Below, piece after piece: positions 57,101-64,000 of a DNA stretch of 64,000 bases (its first letter is position 1; each line of letters begins with the position of its first letter). The notes beneath the pieces are model-generated. The model ran no database searches. It was not told where the DNA came from and worked only from the letters and a program-made list of their open reading frames with translations. This DNA is from Mesostigma viride. Its lineage: Eukaryota > Streptophyta > Mesostigmatophyceae > Mesostigmatales > Mesostigmataceae. The translations under genes and the position numbers were made by a program. The DNA is taken from contig RPFO01000072.1 of assembly GCA_009746045.1 (NCBI GenBank), positions 528,105 to 592,104 on the forward strand, read 5' to 3'.

Positions 57101-58676
57101 ACCCGAGGCAAGCAGAATGCAGCAGTGACGGACCTTGACAGTGGGCTGCGCTGTCAAGGAATATCGTTTCAGGGTTTGATGACCCAAGCTAGCCAGAATT
57201 CACGCCCGTGGCTTTCCAGAGAGCAATGTGTGTGTGTGTGTGTGCGAGTGCGAGTGCGAGTGCGAGTGCGAGTGCGAGTGCGAGTGCGAGTGCGAGTGCG
57301 AGTGCGAGTGCGAGTGCGAGTGCGAGTGCGAGTGCGAGTGCGAGTGCGAGTGCGAGTGCGAGTGCGAGTGCGAGTGCGAGTGCGAGTGCGAGTGCGAGTG
57401 CGAGTGCGAGTGCGAGTGCGAGTGCGAGTCCGAGCGCGAGTCCGAGCGCGAGAGCGAGCGCGAGAGTGAGTGAGTGAGTGAGTGAGTGAGTGAGTGAGTG
57501 AGTGAGTGAGTGAGTGAGTGAGTGAGTGAGTGAGTGAGTGAGTGAGTGAGTGAGTGAGTGAGTGAGTGAGTGAGTGAGTGAGTGAGTGAGTGAGTGAGTG
57601 AGTGAGTGAGTGAGTGAGTGAGTGAGTGAGTGAGTGAGTGAGTGAGTGAGTGAGTGAGTGAGTGAGTGAGTGAGTGAGTGAGTGAGTGAGTGAGTGAGTG
57701 AGTGAGTGAGTGAGTGTGAGTGAGTGGGTGAGTGGGTGAGTGGGTGGGTGGTGGGTGGGTGGGTGGGTGGGTGGGTGGGTGGGTGGTGGGTGGGTGGGTG
57801 GGTGGGTGGGTGGGTGGGTGGGTGGGTGGGTGGGTGGGTGGGTGGGTGGGTGGGTGGGTGGGTGGGTGGGTGGGTGGGTGGGTGGGTGGGTGGGTGGGTG
57901 GGTGGGTGGGTGGGTGGGTGGGTGGGTGGGTGGGTGGGTGGGTGGGTGGGTGGGCGGGCGGGCGGGCGGCGGCGGGCGGGCGGGCGGCGGGCGGGCGGCG
58001 GCGGGCGGCGGGGTGGGTGGGTGGGTGGGTGGGTGGGTGGGTGGGTGGGTGGTGGGTGGGTGGGTGGGTGGGTGGGTGGGTGGGTGGGTGGTGGGTGGGT
58101 GGTGGGTGGGTGGGGTGGGTGGTGGGTGGGTGGGGGTGGGTGGGTGGGTGGGTGGGTGGGTGGGTGGGTGGGTGGGTGGGTGGGTGGGTGGGTGGGTGGG
58201 TGGGTGGGTGGGTGGGTGGGTGAGTGAGTGAGTGAGTGAGTGAGTGAGTGTGCGTGTGCGTGTGTGTTTGTGTGTGTGTGTGTGAAGCACAAGCTGCAAC
58301 CAAGTAGAGGAACCGAATACGACACCGTACCTTGACAATCAGATCCAGCAGGCGGTCGGGTGCGATGTCAGACGTAGAGACAGGCGTCATTGTGGATTCT
58401 GCGACTTCCACCGCAGCCTGGTATTGCATCAAAGCAGCAGTGAAACGGACCAGGCAGGCAGCGAACTGCATTGAAAATTGCTACGACACACTGGTAGCAA
58501 GTGCATCATGCATGCTATAAAATATGAATAACCACCCTTGGATTAGAATAACTGAACACAGCTACCCAATTGGGTTATGGTGGCGACGATACCTGTCGGT
58601 GACCATCTCTGAGGAGCTGGGCCACCACGAGGGCGTACGCCTGTTGTCGCACCCATGGGTCAAAGCTCTTTTCCAT
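39149..58676 (-). CDS. CSTF1: CstF50, cleavage stimulation factor subunit 1 (WD40)
   Basis: CstF50 is the WD40 subunit of the CstF complex in pre-mRNA 3'-end cleavage and polyadenylation in the nucleus. Exons on the minus strand: 58676-58593, 58417-58331, 56727-56621, 56123-56054, 54992-54909, 54173-54072, 51345-51275, 50004-49953, 44252-44195, 43216-43116, 42465-42266, 41633-41522, 40326-40270, 39328-39149 (stop TGA 39151-39149). Phase is continuous and the product is 454 residues; human and plant proteins are about 430. The N-terminal segment (YALVVAQLLRDGHRQ, TMTPVSTSDIAPDRLLDLI) matches the dimerisation domain. WD repeats follow: CAAFSRDGQYVVTGNSDNSV, VVRMFYDHVQPVNDLDFHP, FFDYAKASAKRAFRIVQ, VRSVSFHPSGDYFVAGTDH, FYEVNSFQCFLP, SRDGCVRLWDGVSGQC, CVTLWDLGTGKMVVAYTGAG, IFGHEEEFILAVDEP, VVVWDTRTGELV and DDRTIRFW. 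The acceptors of exons 5 and 13 are the least certain; exon 13 has a poor pyrimidine tract. Over 90% of the gene is intron. Confidence 0.94.
39477..39635. repeat. 33-bp tandem repeat (about 4 copies)
   Basis: Units beginning CATCCGATTGTCAGCAAAGG, found upstream of the last CSTF1 exon in the intron 40269-39329. Confidence 0.9.
39718..39742. repeat. Poly-G tract
   Basis: A near-continuous G run of about 25 bases with single A and C interruptions, within a CSTF1 intron. Confidence 0.9.
40500..40860. repeat. Dispersed AAACAAACAAA and TTAATTAA motifs
   Basis: CSTF1 intron segment with four clusters of (CAAA)n-type runs each beside a TTAATTAA-like sequence. It could be decayed retroelement tails; no coding. 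Confidence 0.4.
41738..41872. repeat. 30-bp tandem repeat (about 4.5 copies)
   Basis: Units of CCCACCAAGACAACGACAAG plus ten bases, in the CSTF1 intron 42265-41634. Confidence 0.93.
41938..42010. repeat. TTTCTTATGAG short tandem repeat
   Basis: Five or so 11- to 12-bp units (CTTTCTTATGAG with G/T variants) bounded by two copies of a CTTTCTGGAA motif. Confidence 0.85.
42625..42955. repeat. 68-bp repeat with interstitial telomeric (TTTAGGG)n blocks
   Basis: Four blocks of four or five TTTAGGG units alternate with a unique spacer (AAAAGGAAACGTACCCAAAG plus CACCCACTGATGCCCATG). The array sits in the CSTF1 intron 43115-42466. TTTAGGG is the Arabidopsis-type telomere unit. Confidence 0.97.
44470..48790. 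repeat. 4.3-kb 27-bp minisatellite in CSTF1 intron
   Basis: About 160 copies of a purine-rich 27-bp unit (AAGTGGAAGAGGAGAAGAAA plus GGGAGAT) with sparse point variants and two 24-bp copies near 46150 and 46500. These two sit in a roughly 350-bp block that is itself duplicated. The period is a multiple of three, so frames of 1400-1690 codons run on both strands; they are not genes. Confidence 0.98.
49140..49905. repeat. 26-bp minisatellite in CSTF1 intron
   Basis: About 29 copies around CACCTAACCGGTACCCGATG with CATAAA/CATCAA/CACAAA endings. Variant types recur in blocks, suggesting segmental amplification. Confidence 0.95.
49923..49972 (-). repeat. Tandem copy of CSTF1 exon-8 end and splice donor
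   Basis: GAGCGTTCCGCATCGTG followed by the GTGAGTG donor is present at 49972-49946. It is repeated immediately downstream at 49945-49923 with four bases (the CAG|G junction region) missing. Confidence 0.88.
50259..51046. repeat. 66-bp minisatellite in CSTF1 intron (12 copies)
   Basis: Nearly identical 66-bp units (GATACCCTTCCCGATGTTCA onward) with only one or two point differences, indicating recent homogenisation. The open frame through it is a period artefact. Confidence 0.96.
51355..52925. repeat. 65-bp minisatellite in CSTF1 intron (about 24 copies)
   Basis: Units begin GCGGGCGGTGGTTGGCACAC. The array starts within ten bases of the 3' splice site of exon 51345-51275. Since 65 is not a multiple of three, all three + strand frames cycle through the same peptides; not a gene. 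Confidence 0.96.
53735..54050. repeat. (CCCCTCC)n pyrimidine tract
   Basis: About 315 bp of C-rich CCCCTCC/CCCCCT repeats, G-rich on the sense strand of CSTF1, ending about 20 bases downstream of the exon 6 donor. Confidence 0.97.
54160..54285 (-). repeat. Duplicated 3' splice site of CSTF1 exon 6
   Basis: The start of exon 6 (GTCAGCAAGATGAA) together with its acceptor (CAACTGCAG) at 54188-54160 is repeated 78 bp upstream in the intron at 54266-54238, with 28 of 29 bases identical. Similarity continues into the flank. Confidence 0.9.
54861..54921 (-). repeat. Duplicated 5' splice site of CSTF1 exon 5
   Basis: GCGGCTGCTGCAG|GTGGGTG at 54921-54902 is repeated exactly (20 bp) at 54880-54861, 41 bp into the intron. 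Confidence 0.9.
55580..55702. repeat. 40-bp tandem repeat (3 copies)
   Basis: Three copies of a unit starting TCAAGACACGATATCTATCG in the CSTF1 intron 56053-54993. Confidence 0.95.
56930..57020. repeat. Short tandem repeat GGCAGCACGATGCACACACA
   Basis: Two copies of a roughly 45-bp unit (AGGCAGCACGATGCACACAC) in the intron 58330-56728; otherwise nothing recognisable. Confidence 0.7.
57229..58284. repeat. Compound microsatellite: (GTGCGA)n, (GAGT)n, (GGGT)n, (GT)n
   Basis: Over 1 kb in the CSTF1 intron 58330-56728. GTGCGA hexamers run from 57240 to 57430, GAGT tetramers to 57725, GGGT to 58225 with a GGGC island at 57953-58010, then GAGT and GT to 58284. The blocks look derived from one another by single-base change followed by expansion. 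Confidence 0.98.
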
Positions 58677-59589
58677 GGGCGCCGGATGACCCAAGGCAGC
58701 AGTGAGGCGAGAATCCTATACACCTTTTTTTTCCTGCACCAACTTGTTGTGACCACAATATGGCAGCGCCACTTCTCGGGCAAAGCAAAAAAGACCGTGT
58801 GCAATACTAACCCCCTGAAATTTCCAAGAGTTTTATCGTCGCATTCACGTTGTCAGGCTAATTGACTTTCCGTCTGCAATTATCTAGAAGCCGACAGTTC
58901 AGGTAAAACCGGTCACAGAAGTGGGGTACGCCTCCTTAAGCAAACGAATGCATGGGCTTTCCCCCCGAATGCAGCGTTTGTGACTTCATGACTACCTAAA
59001 GCGACTGAATTAGTCGCCATTATTCTGGCCACAGACTGCCACGGTGCAACGTGCTGCGTGCTGCACGCAGGGAAGGAAACGTTCGTACCGTGTCCGTATC
59101 TTGCTCGTTTGTCAGGTCGAGCCCCAGCCCCCAGGTCGAAGGCTCGTGCGCGGGAGTGACAGCACTCTACAGTACAGCAGTCTAAGTTTCAGGATGGTAC
59201 GTCCGACAGCATAAAAAAGCATGAAACTGGGATGTAAGGGACGTCACGTGCCCAACAATGGCGACTGCGCACAGGATATTACATACAATCAGCTGTGGCA
59301 TGAAGGGAGGACGAAAGCAAAGCACCAAAAGGCAAAAGCTTACTCTTTGTGATAGATTACGAACATGCGTTATTTAACAGCGTCCCCTTTGAGTATCACC
59401 CCTGATTCGTCGGCGGACATCTAGAAACGTCACACGTTTGAAACTTCATGGGCTAGTTGTAGCTGGGTTCGGAGGCGAAGCTATCCGGCGCGAAAAAGTC
59501 CGTCAAACTCTGTACAAAATACTTGTTCTATCGATGTCTGCCTTGATCAAGTTTCTACCAGTGTGCTTTCAATCGCCTACGTAAAAGCC
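58677..59589. promoter_or_regulatory. Divergent intergenic region between CSTF1 and the 59.6-kb gene
   Basis: About 0.9 kb between two divergent start codons. No RNA gene or clear promoter element recognised. Confidence 0.4.
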
Positions 59590-60043
59590 ATGGCTTCTGC
59601 TACTGATGGTTGCGGGATTACCACGGCTGAAGAACTTAGTGCTTTATGCTTAGACTTGGAGCGAGTTTTTCAGGCTTATTGCGCGACCTTAGCCGAGCTG
59701 CTAAAGGATGCCCAGGACATAACCGTAGTCTTAAGACTATTGGAAGGAGCACGTGTTTTTTTGCTTTCTTCCGTGCGGGAGCTGCACGGACGACCAGACG
59801 ACGATATAGCGGCCTCGCCTGGCACCGTTACAGGTAAACCTGACCACCCTTTCCCGTAAATTGGACAGTAACCGCTTTTGTTTTGACAGAACACGGACAG
59901 CCGGGGCGATGATCATGCCCTCCGCTGTCCTCGTTGGCACTGACCCATATGTGTGCCTGTGGTATTTGCTGATCCACTTGTCCGGGTACCACGTTCCTGA
60001 TGGTGAAGGTGAAGCCAGCCCGAAGCGGCAGCGATTGGATGAG
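59590..60043 (+). CDS. Unrecognised protein, first two exons
   Basis: ATG at 59590 sits in a strong eukaryotic start context (AAAGCCATGGCT). Exon 1 runs to 59833 (ACAG|GTAAAC) and exon 2 is 59901-60043 (CACGGACAG| to GATGAG|GTATGG). With this acceptor the frame is continuous for about 129 codons; an acceptor eleven bases earlier would give a stop. Exon 1 is predicted helical (ELSALCLDLERVFQAYCATL, VVLRLLEGARVFLLSSVREL). Exon 2 ends with a basic SPKRQRLDE that could be a nuclear localisation signal. I do not recognise the family. The gene should continue downstream beyond the 37-bp minisatellite. Confidence 0.55.
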
Positions 60044-60366
60044 GTATGGCATATCCATCGCATAGCTAGCTTTATATAGTTCTCTTACCTTGATACGTGT
60101 ATACGCTTGATCGCCCCATGACACTCGCCGAACATATTACAGCATTGATGACATAGGTAGGAAAACAAGATGCCAAAGCCATTGTTTTACTGGGCAGAGA
60201 GTAATCTAGTTTAACTGTGTGCCGTCGGAATCTGTATCGAAATTGGTAGGAAATGTAATTAATGATGGCCTCCCGGAACTATGTGTGTCCCAAAGGTGGT
60301 TTCATCCCCACGAGGGCGTCCTGTGACGAGGAGTTCTTTGCCAGCAGGGCGCTGGCAGGCCGGGTT
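60044..60366. other. Probable intron of the 59.6-kb gene
   Basis: No coding similarity seen between the exon 2 donor and the minisatellite. Confidence 0.4.
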
Positions 60367-60374
60367 TCAACTAG

Positions 60375-61245
60375 CCGATGTTGAGGCTTGGCAGCTGGTT
60401 GAGAAGCTTGACGGCCGTGGGGGCTTGGCAGCTGGTTGAGAAGCTTGACGGCCGTGGGGGCTTGGCAGCTGGTTGAGAAGCTTGACGGCCGTGGGGGCTT
60501 GGCAGCTGGTTGAGAAGCTTGACGGTCGTGGAGGCTTGGCTGCTGGTTGAGAAGCTTGACGGCCGTGGAGGCTTGGCAGCTGGTTGAGAAGCTTGACGGC
60601 CGTGGGGGCTTGGCAGCTGGTTGAGAAGCTTGACGGCCGTGGGGGCTTGGCAGCTGGTTGAGAAGCTTGACGGCCGTGGGGGCTTGGCAGCTGGTTGAGA
60701 AGCTTGACGGCCGTGGGGGCTTGGCAGCTGGTTGAGAAGCTTGACGGCCGTGGGGGCTTGGCAGCTGGTTGAGAAGCTTGACGGCCGTGGGGGCTTGGCA
60801 GCTGGTTGAGAAGCTTGACGGCCGTGGGGGCTTGGCAGCTGGTTGAGAAGCTTGACGGCCGTGGGGGCTTGGCAGCTGGTTGAGAAGCTTGACGGCCGTG
60901 GGGGCTTGGCAGCTGGTTGAGAAGCTTGACGGCCGTGGGGGCTTGGCAGCTGGTTGAGAAGCTTGACGGTCGTGGAGGCTTGGCAGCTGGTTGAGAAGCT
61001 TGACGGCCGTGGGGGCTTGGCAGCTGGTTGAGAAGCTTGACGGCCGTGGGGGCTTGGCAGCTGGTTGAGAAGCTTGACGGCCGTGGGGGCTTGGCAGCTG
61101 GTTGAGAAGCTTGACGGCCGTGGAGGCTTGGCAGCTGGTTGAGAAGCTTGACGGTCGTGGGGGCTCGGCAGCTGGTTGAGAAGCTTGACGGCCGTGGAGG
61201 CTTGGCAGCTGGTTGAGAAGCTTGACGGCCGTGGGGGCTTTGCAA
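60375..61245. repeat. 37-bp minisatellite (about 24 copies)
   Basis: Units begin CTTGGCAGCTGGTTGAGAAG and vary only at a few sites (C/T in ACGGCC/ACGGTC, G/A in GTGGGG/GTGGAG). The long minus-strand frames are period artefacts. Confidence 0.97.
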
Positions 61246-61948
61246 CTGGGCGTATGGCTGTGTATACAGCGCCCGCGAGCAACATGATGACTCGCCCTCG
61301 CCCTTCTCCTGTCCTGCTGCCTAAGTCTGTCAGGCTGGCGCACTAAGGACAGCTCTATGGGCCATTTTTCTCGTATCAAATGTTTCTTGAATCTAATGTT
61401 TCTTATATCAAATGTTTCTTATATCAAATGTTTCTTATGTCGAATGTTTATAATGTCCAAGTCTCATACACCGTGTTTCTAATATACGGTGTTTCTAATA
61501 CCCATCATTTCTTATATCCCTCCCTTGTTGCCTATTCTTTGGATAACATGCGAGACCTGTTCTCACAAAGTCACCCCCTTGGCCACCCTCACGGCGATCT
61601 GGATGTCAACTGGATCACTATTCCACATCCACTATAGCGCTCCCACTATATTGCAGCCAGAGTACCGCTGCCGCTGTAGCGCGTCAGCAGGTGTTGCCTG
61701 ACGGGCCGTACCATGGATGATGGTGCATGCATGGTACACCGCTGCTGTGCATGCTTGTCGTCGCCGACTGACGTAATGGTATGCACCTGACAACAGAGTA
61801 GTGGCCAGTACAAAGCATCACCCATGCCACATGGTTACTCAACCCATGGCCTCCCCACTCCCTCTCCCCCATTCTCCCCCCACCCCCACTGACACCCCAC
61901 CACCACTCCTGCTGCATCGCTCCTGCTGCGATATTTGTCCTCCCACAC
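61246..61948. other. No gene seen; short ATGTTTCTTATATCAA repeats
   Basis: 61375-61510 has five imperfect 16- to 17-bp repeats (AATGTTTCTTATATCA). The remainder is unremarkable. Confidence 0.5.
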
Positions 61949-62512
61949 GTGTACCCACTTGCGCAGGCGGCCGCCGCTTGCATCCGCCACGCGACAACCC
62001 TCACCAGACTTCTCCTCCAAGCACGGCGACCAGCACCCGCACCGCAGCAAGCATTCGCACAGCAACCATCAACATCAACATCAACATCGAGATCACCAGC
62101 ACCAGCACCAGCACCAGCACCAGCACCAGCACCAGCACCAGCACCAGCACCAGCACCGTCGCTCGGCTCTGAGCTGGCTCTGGCGTCCGACCCCTTGCTG
62201 CGCTGCCACATCAGCGGTGCTGATGAACTGTCCTCCGCAGAGGGGCAGCCAACAGGGCCACCGTGTGGTGTCGACTCCCTAGCGGCTCTGATCCGGACAG
62301 CATCCTGGCTACTGGCGTCTGACCCCAGTGCAAGGTCGCCCTCATCATCGTCCTCCTGTGCGGCCGAGCAGTTGTGGAACTGCCTGCTCTTTGGTGCGTG
62401 CGTTGCTGCACTTGGCCTGCTGTTTGATGAGCACGTGTGTTGTTTTCGGCTGCTGTTTGGTGCTGTGGTGACGCTATCCTTGGCCCCATTTCTAGCGTTC
62501 GCATGGCCGTAG
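61949..62512 (+). CDS. Low-complexity ORF, uncertain
   Basis: 187 open codons with a Pro/Ala repeat generated by (ACCAGC)n at 62094-62157 and a hydrophobic C-terminus (LWNCLLFGACVAALGLLF, FLAFAWP). Another + frame is His/Gln-rich. It may include an exon of the 59.6-kb gene, but I cannot tell which frame, if any, is translated. Confidence 0.2.
   Translation: MYPLAQAAAACIRHATTLTRLLLQARRPAPAPQQAFAQQPSTSTSTSRSPAPAPAPAPAPAPAPAPAPAPSLGSELALASDPLLRCHISGADELSSAEGQPTGPPCGVDSLAALIRTASWLLASDPSARSPSSSSSCAAEQLWNCLLFGACVAALGLLFDEHVCCFRLLFGAVVTLSLAPFLAFAWP
62094..62157. repeat. (ACCAGC)n hexanucleotide repeat
   Basis: About ten perfect units. Confidence 0.95.
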
Positions 62513-63052
62513 TCGCTCGCAGGTCCGTTGTCCGTCGCTTGCATGCACAGTCGGGTCACGGATGCGAGAGGCGGACCGCGAGGGCTGGTAGATAGAGGGC
62601 GGTGCGCTGCGACTGGACACCATTTGTAACCCTTTGTGGCGCAGGGCTGGACGGGGCGTTTGGGCCATGGACACTCCCTCGTTGTCCTACCTCAGGGAGA
62701 CACGCATCGCTGTGCATATCAAAGACTCAGCTTGACCCTATCCGTCACGCATCCCCCCCCATGTGTTGGCAGTGGGGCTTGTGATCCATCGCCCAGGAGG
62801 AGGATGGCATCCCCAGCGGTGCTAGCACAACGGATTGATGAACCCTGTGCACATTATTCACAGTGCTTCAAGGGGATCCTGCCTTGCAGTTGCTTGCGGC
62901 GGTTTCTGGCATGCCCTCACCGTGTTGGCCCCTCATTCCAATTTGCCTTTGTTCCCACTGGCATGGCGGCCCCTTCTCCCGAATCGGTCGCTCGCCTTCC
63001 TCTCTCCTGGTGGCCACCAAACGGTGATGACTGTCCCACCCTTTTCGGAGAG
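62513..63052. other. No gene seen with confidence
   Basis: Open frames on both strands without recognisable features; probably intronic. Confidence 0.35.
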
Positions 63053-63274
63053 CAGTTGTCATGCCCCGCTGGCTGACGTCCCTGCCTGAGGGGAGCCAGG
63101 TGCGCCTGTTCGATGACCTCTTCCGCTGCCAGGGACCCCTGGCCTGCCTGCCAGCCCTCCAGCTGGCCATGCTGTCGTCCCAAGCAGAGGGGGACACGGA
63201 CATGCAGCTGTCGGCATCTGCCACGCGCGCCAAGCCGGCAGAGGGGAGGCTTGCCAGCAGACGCGAGCAGGACA
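63053..63274 (+). CDS. Candidate exon, unknown protein
   Basis: Between a possible acceptor (GGAGAGCAG| at 63054) and a possible donor (GAGCAGGACAG|GTGGGT near 63275). The frame encodes LPEGSQVRLFDDLF, then CQGPLACLPALQLAML and a polar stretch. GC and codon use look like the real exons in this window. Probably belongs to the 59.6-kb gene; unproven. Confidence 0.35.
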
Positions 63275-63409
63275 GGTGGGTCGCCCAGGTGTTTGGCCCC
63301 TTGGATGGTGAGCCTGTCGGCCTTCATCTTAATATTTCCGATCTCAAATAGTTGTTGCTCAACCCCTGGGACTACGGTGCGTTGCGTGCTGCTCGTCTGC
63401 TGGAAGGTA

Positions 63410-63700
63410 CCAGAGGCTCCGTGCATCATGACTTGGAGCAAACTGCCGTATGAGGCTCCATGCATCATGACTCGGAGCAAACTGCCATGTGCGTTGCCGC
63501 GATGCTGCCATGTGGTGGCGTGCGCGGCGGCTGACACACCCAGTTGGAACGGTGTTGTCATGAGCGCCAGGTAGCATGCGGTGGCTTACACACCCAGTTG
63601 GCACGGTGTCGTCATGACCGCTAGGTAGCATGCGGTGGCATACACACCCAGTTGGCACGGTGTCGTCATGAGCGCTAGGTAGCATGCGGTGGCTTAGTCA
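63410..63700. repeat. Two short tandem repeats (39 bp x2 and 54 bp x3)
   Basis: A 39-bp unit (GAGGCTCCGTGCATCATGAC) is doubled at about 63412-63490. A 54-bp unit (CACACCCAGTTGGCACGGTG) is tripled at about 63533-63695. Confidence 0.9.
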
Positions 63701-63883
63701 TCGGGTTGGGTGGGGGCGCGACATGCGCGTTTGGAATAGGAGTGGTTTCCTTTTTTCTAAAGTTCTTGATTTGGTTTCGTTTTTTCTTAAGTTCTTGATT
63801 TGGCTAGGCTGGGTCAACGGGGGGGGCATGTGGAGACCGTGATTGGCTGCTGGCCACACCCAAGGAGTTTCCTTCATGCGCAG

Positions 63884-64000
63884 GAAAAGGTCGCCACATT
63901 CATCTACGGGGGACGTTGCATGTGCCCTGTCCAAGTCCCGCACAACTTCATGCCTCCACCTTCTGCATTCCTTTGCCATGGGTCCCGTTTCCTTGCCGTG
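63884..64000 (+). CDS. Candidate exon running off the window
   Basis: After a good acceptor (CATGCGCAG|GAAAAG) the frame EKVATFIYGGRCMCPVQVPH continues open to the window end. No family recognised; may be a further exon of the 59.6-kb gene. Confidence 0.3.

Noticed and set aside
57169..58471. Thr/His/Pro-rich frames of about 400 codons
   Set aside because: Translations of GAGT/GGGT/GTGCGA microsatellites.
59861..60079. Separate small gene starting at 59861
   Set aside because: The conserved-looking part is better explained as exon 2 (59901-60043) of the gene starting at 59590.

Overview
This is a window from a nuclear genome of a eukaryote, most likely a repeat-rich alga or related protist. 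The genes are broken into many exons with GT-AG introns (one apparent GC-AG), the recognisable proteins are eukaryotic trafficking, membrane-protease and mRNA-processing factors, an intron carries plant/algal-type telomeric heptamers (TTTAGGG), and VPS33 and CstF50 recall their land-plant counterparts. That lineage hint is recalled family knowledge, not a search. I cannot name the species.

Layout: (1) 1.4-10.97 kb, + strand: eight exons of a VPS33 (Sec1/Munc18, HOPS/CORVET) gene whose first exon(s) were not found; its introns hold long minisatellites. (2) 11-26 kb: a transposon-rich block. It contains several 5'-truncated non-LTR retrotransposon copies with (TTAA)n tails and a 3' hairpin, a minus-strand two-ORF DNA-transposon-like unit (zinc-ribbon ORF, then a Mutator-like transposase with AT-hooks and a C-terminal PHD finger) split by a 1.7-kb insertion, and an intron-poor F-box/LRR pseudogene. 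(3) 30.56-26.61 kb, - strand: a complete six-exon signal-peptide-peptidase-like protease (SPPL3 type). (4) 31.98-36.16 kb, + strand, divergent from SPPL3: a complete seven-exon MPV17/PMP22-family gene of 176 codons. (5) 37.2-38.4 kb: more retrotransposon 3' ends. (6) 58.68-39.15 kb, - strand: a complete fourteen-exon CstF50 (CSTF1) gene, 454 codons spread over 19.5 kb. Its introns contain a 4.3-kb 27-bp array, 65- and 66-bp arrays, telomeric repeats and several microsatellites. (7) 59.6-64 kb, + strand, divergent from CSTF1: the start of a gene I do not recognise.

The most interesting observation is that several splice junctions are locally duplicated. The exon end plus 5' splice site is copied in VPS33 (four 46-bp tandem copies), MPV17 exon 5, CSTF1 exons 5 and 8, and weakly SPPL3 exon 5; the 3' splice site of CSTF1 exon 6 is copied too. 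The copies lie in introns, in two cases directly beside larger tandem arrays, which suggests that junction duplication may seed intronic minisatellites or create alternative splice sites. Exon boundaries given here were built by hand from splice consensus, unbroken codon phase and family similarity.
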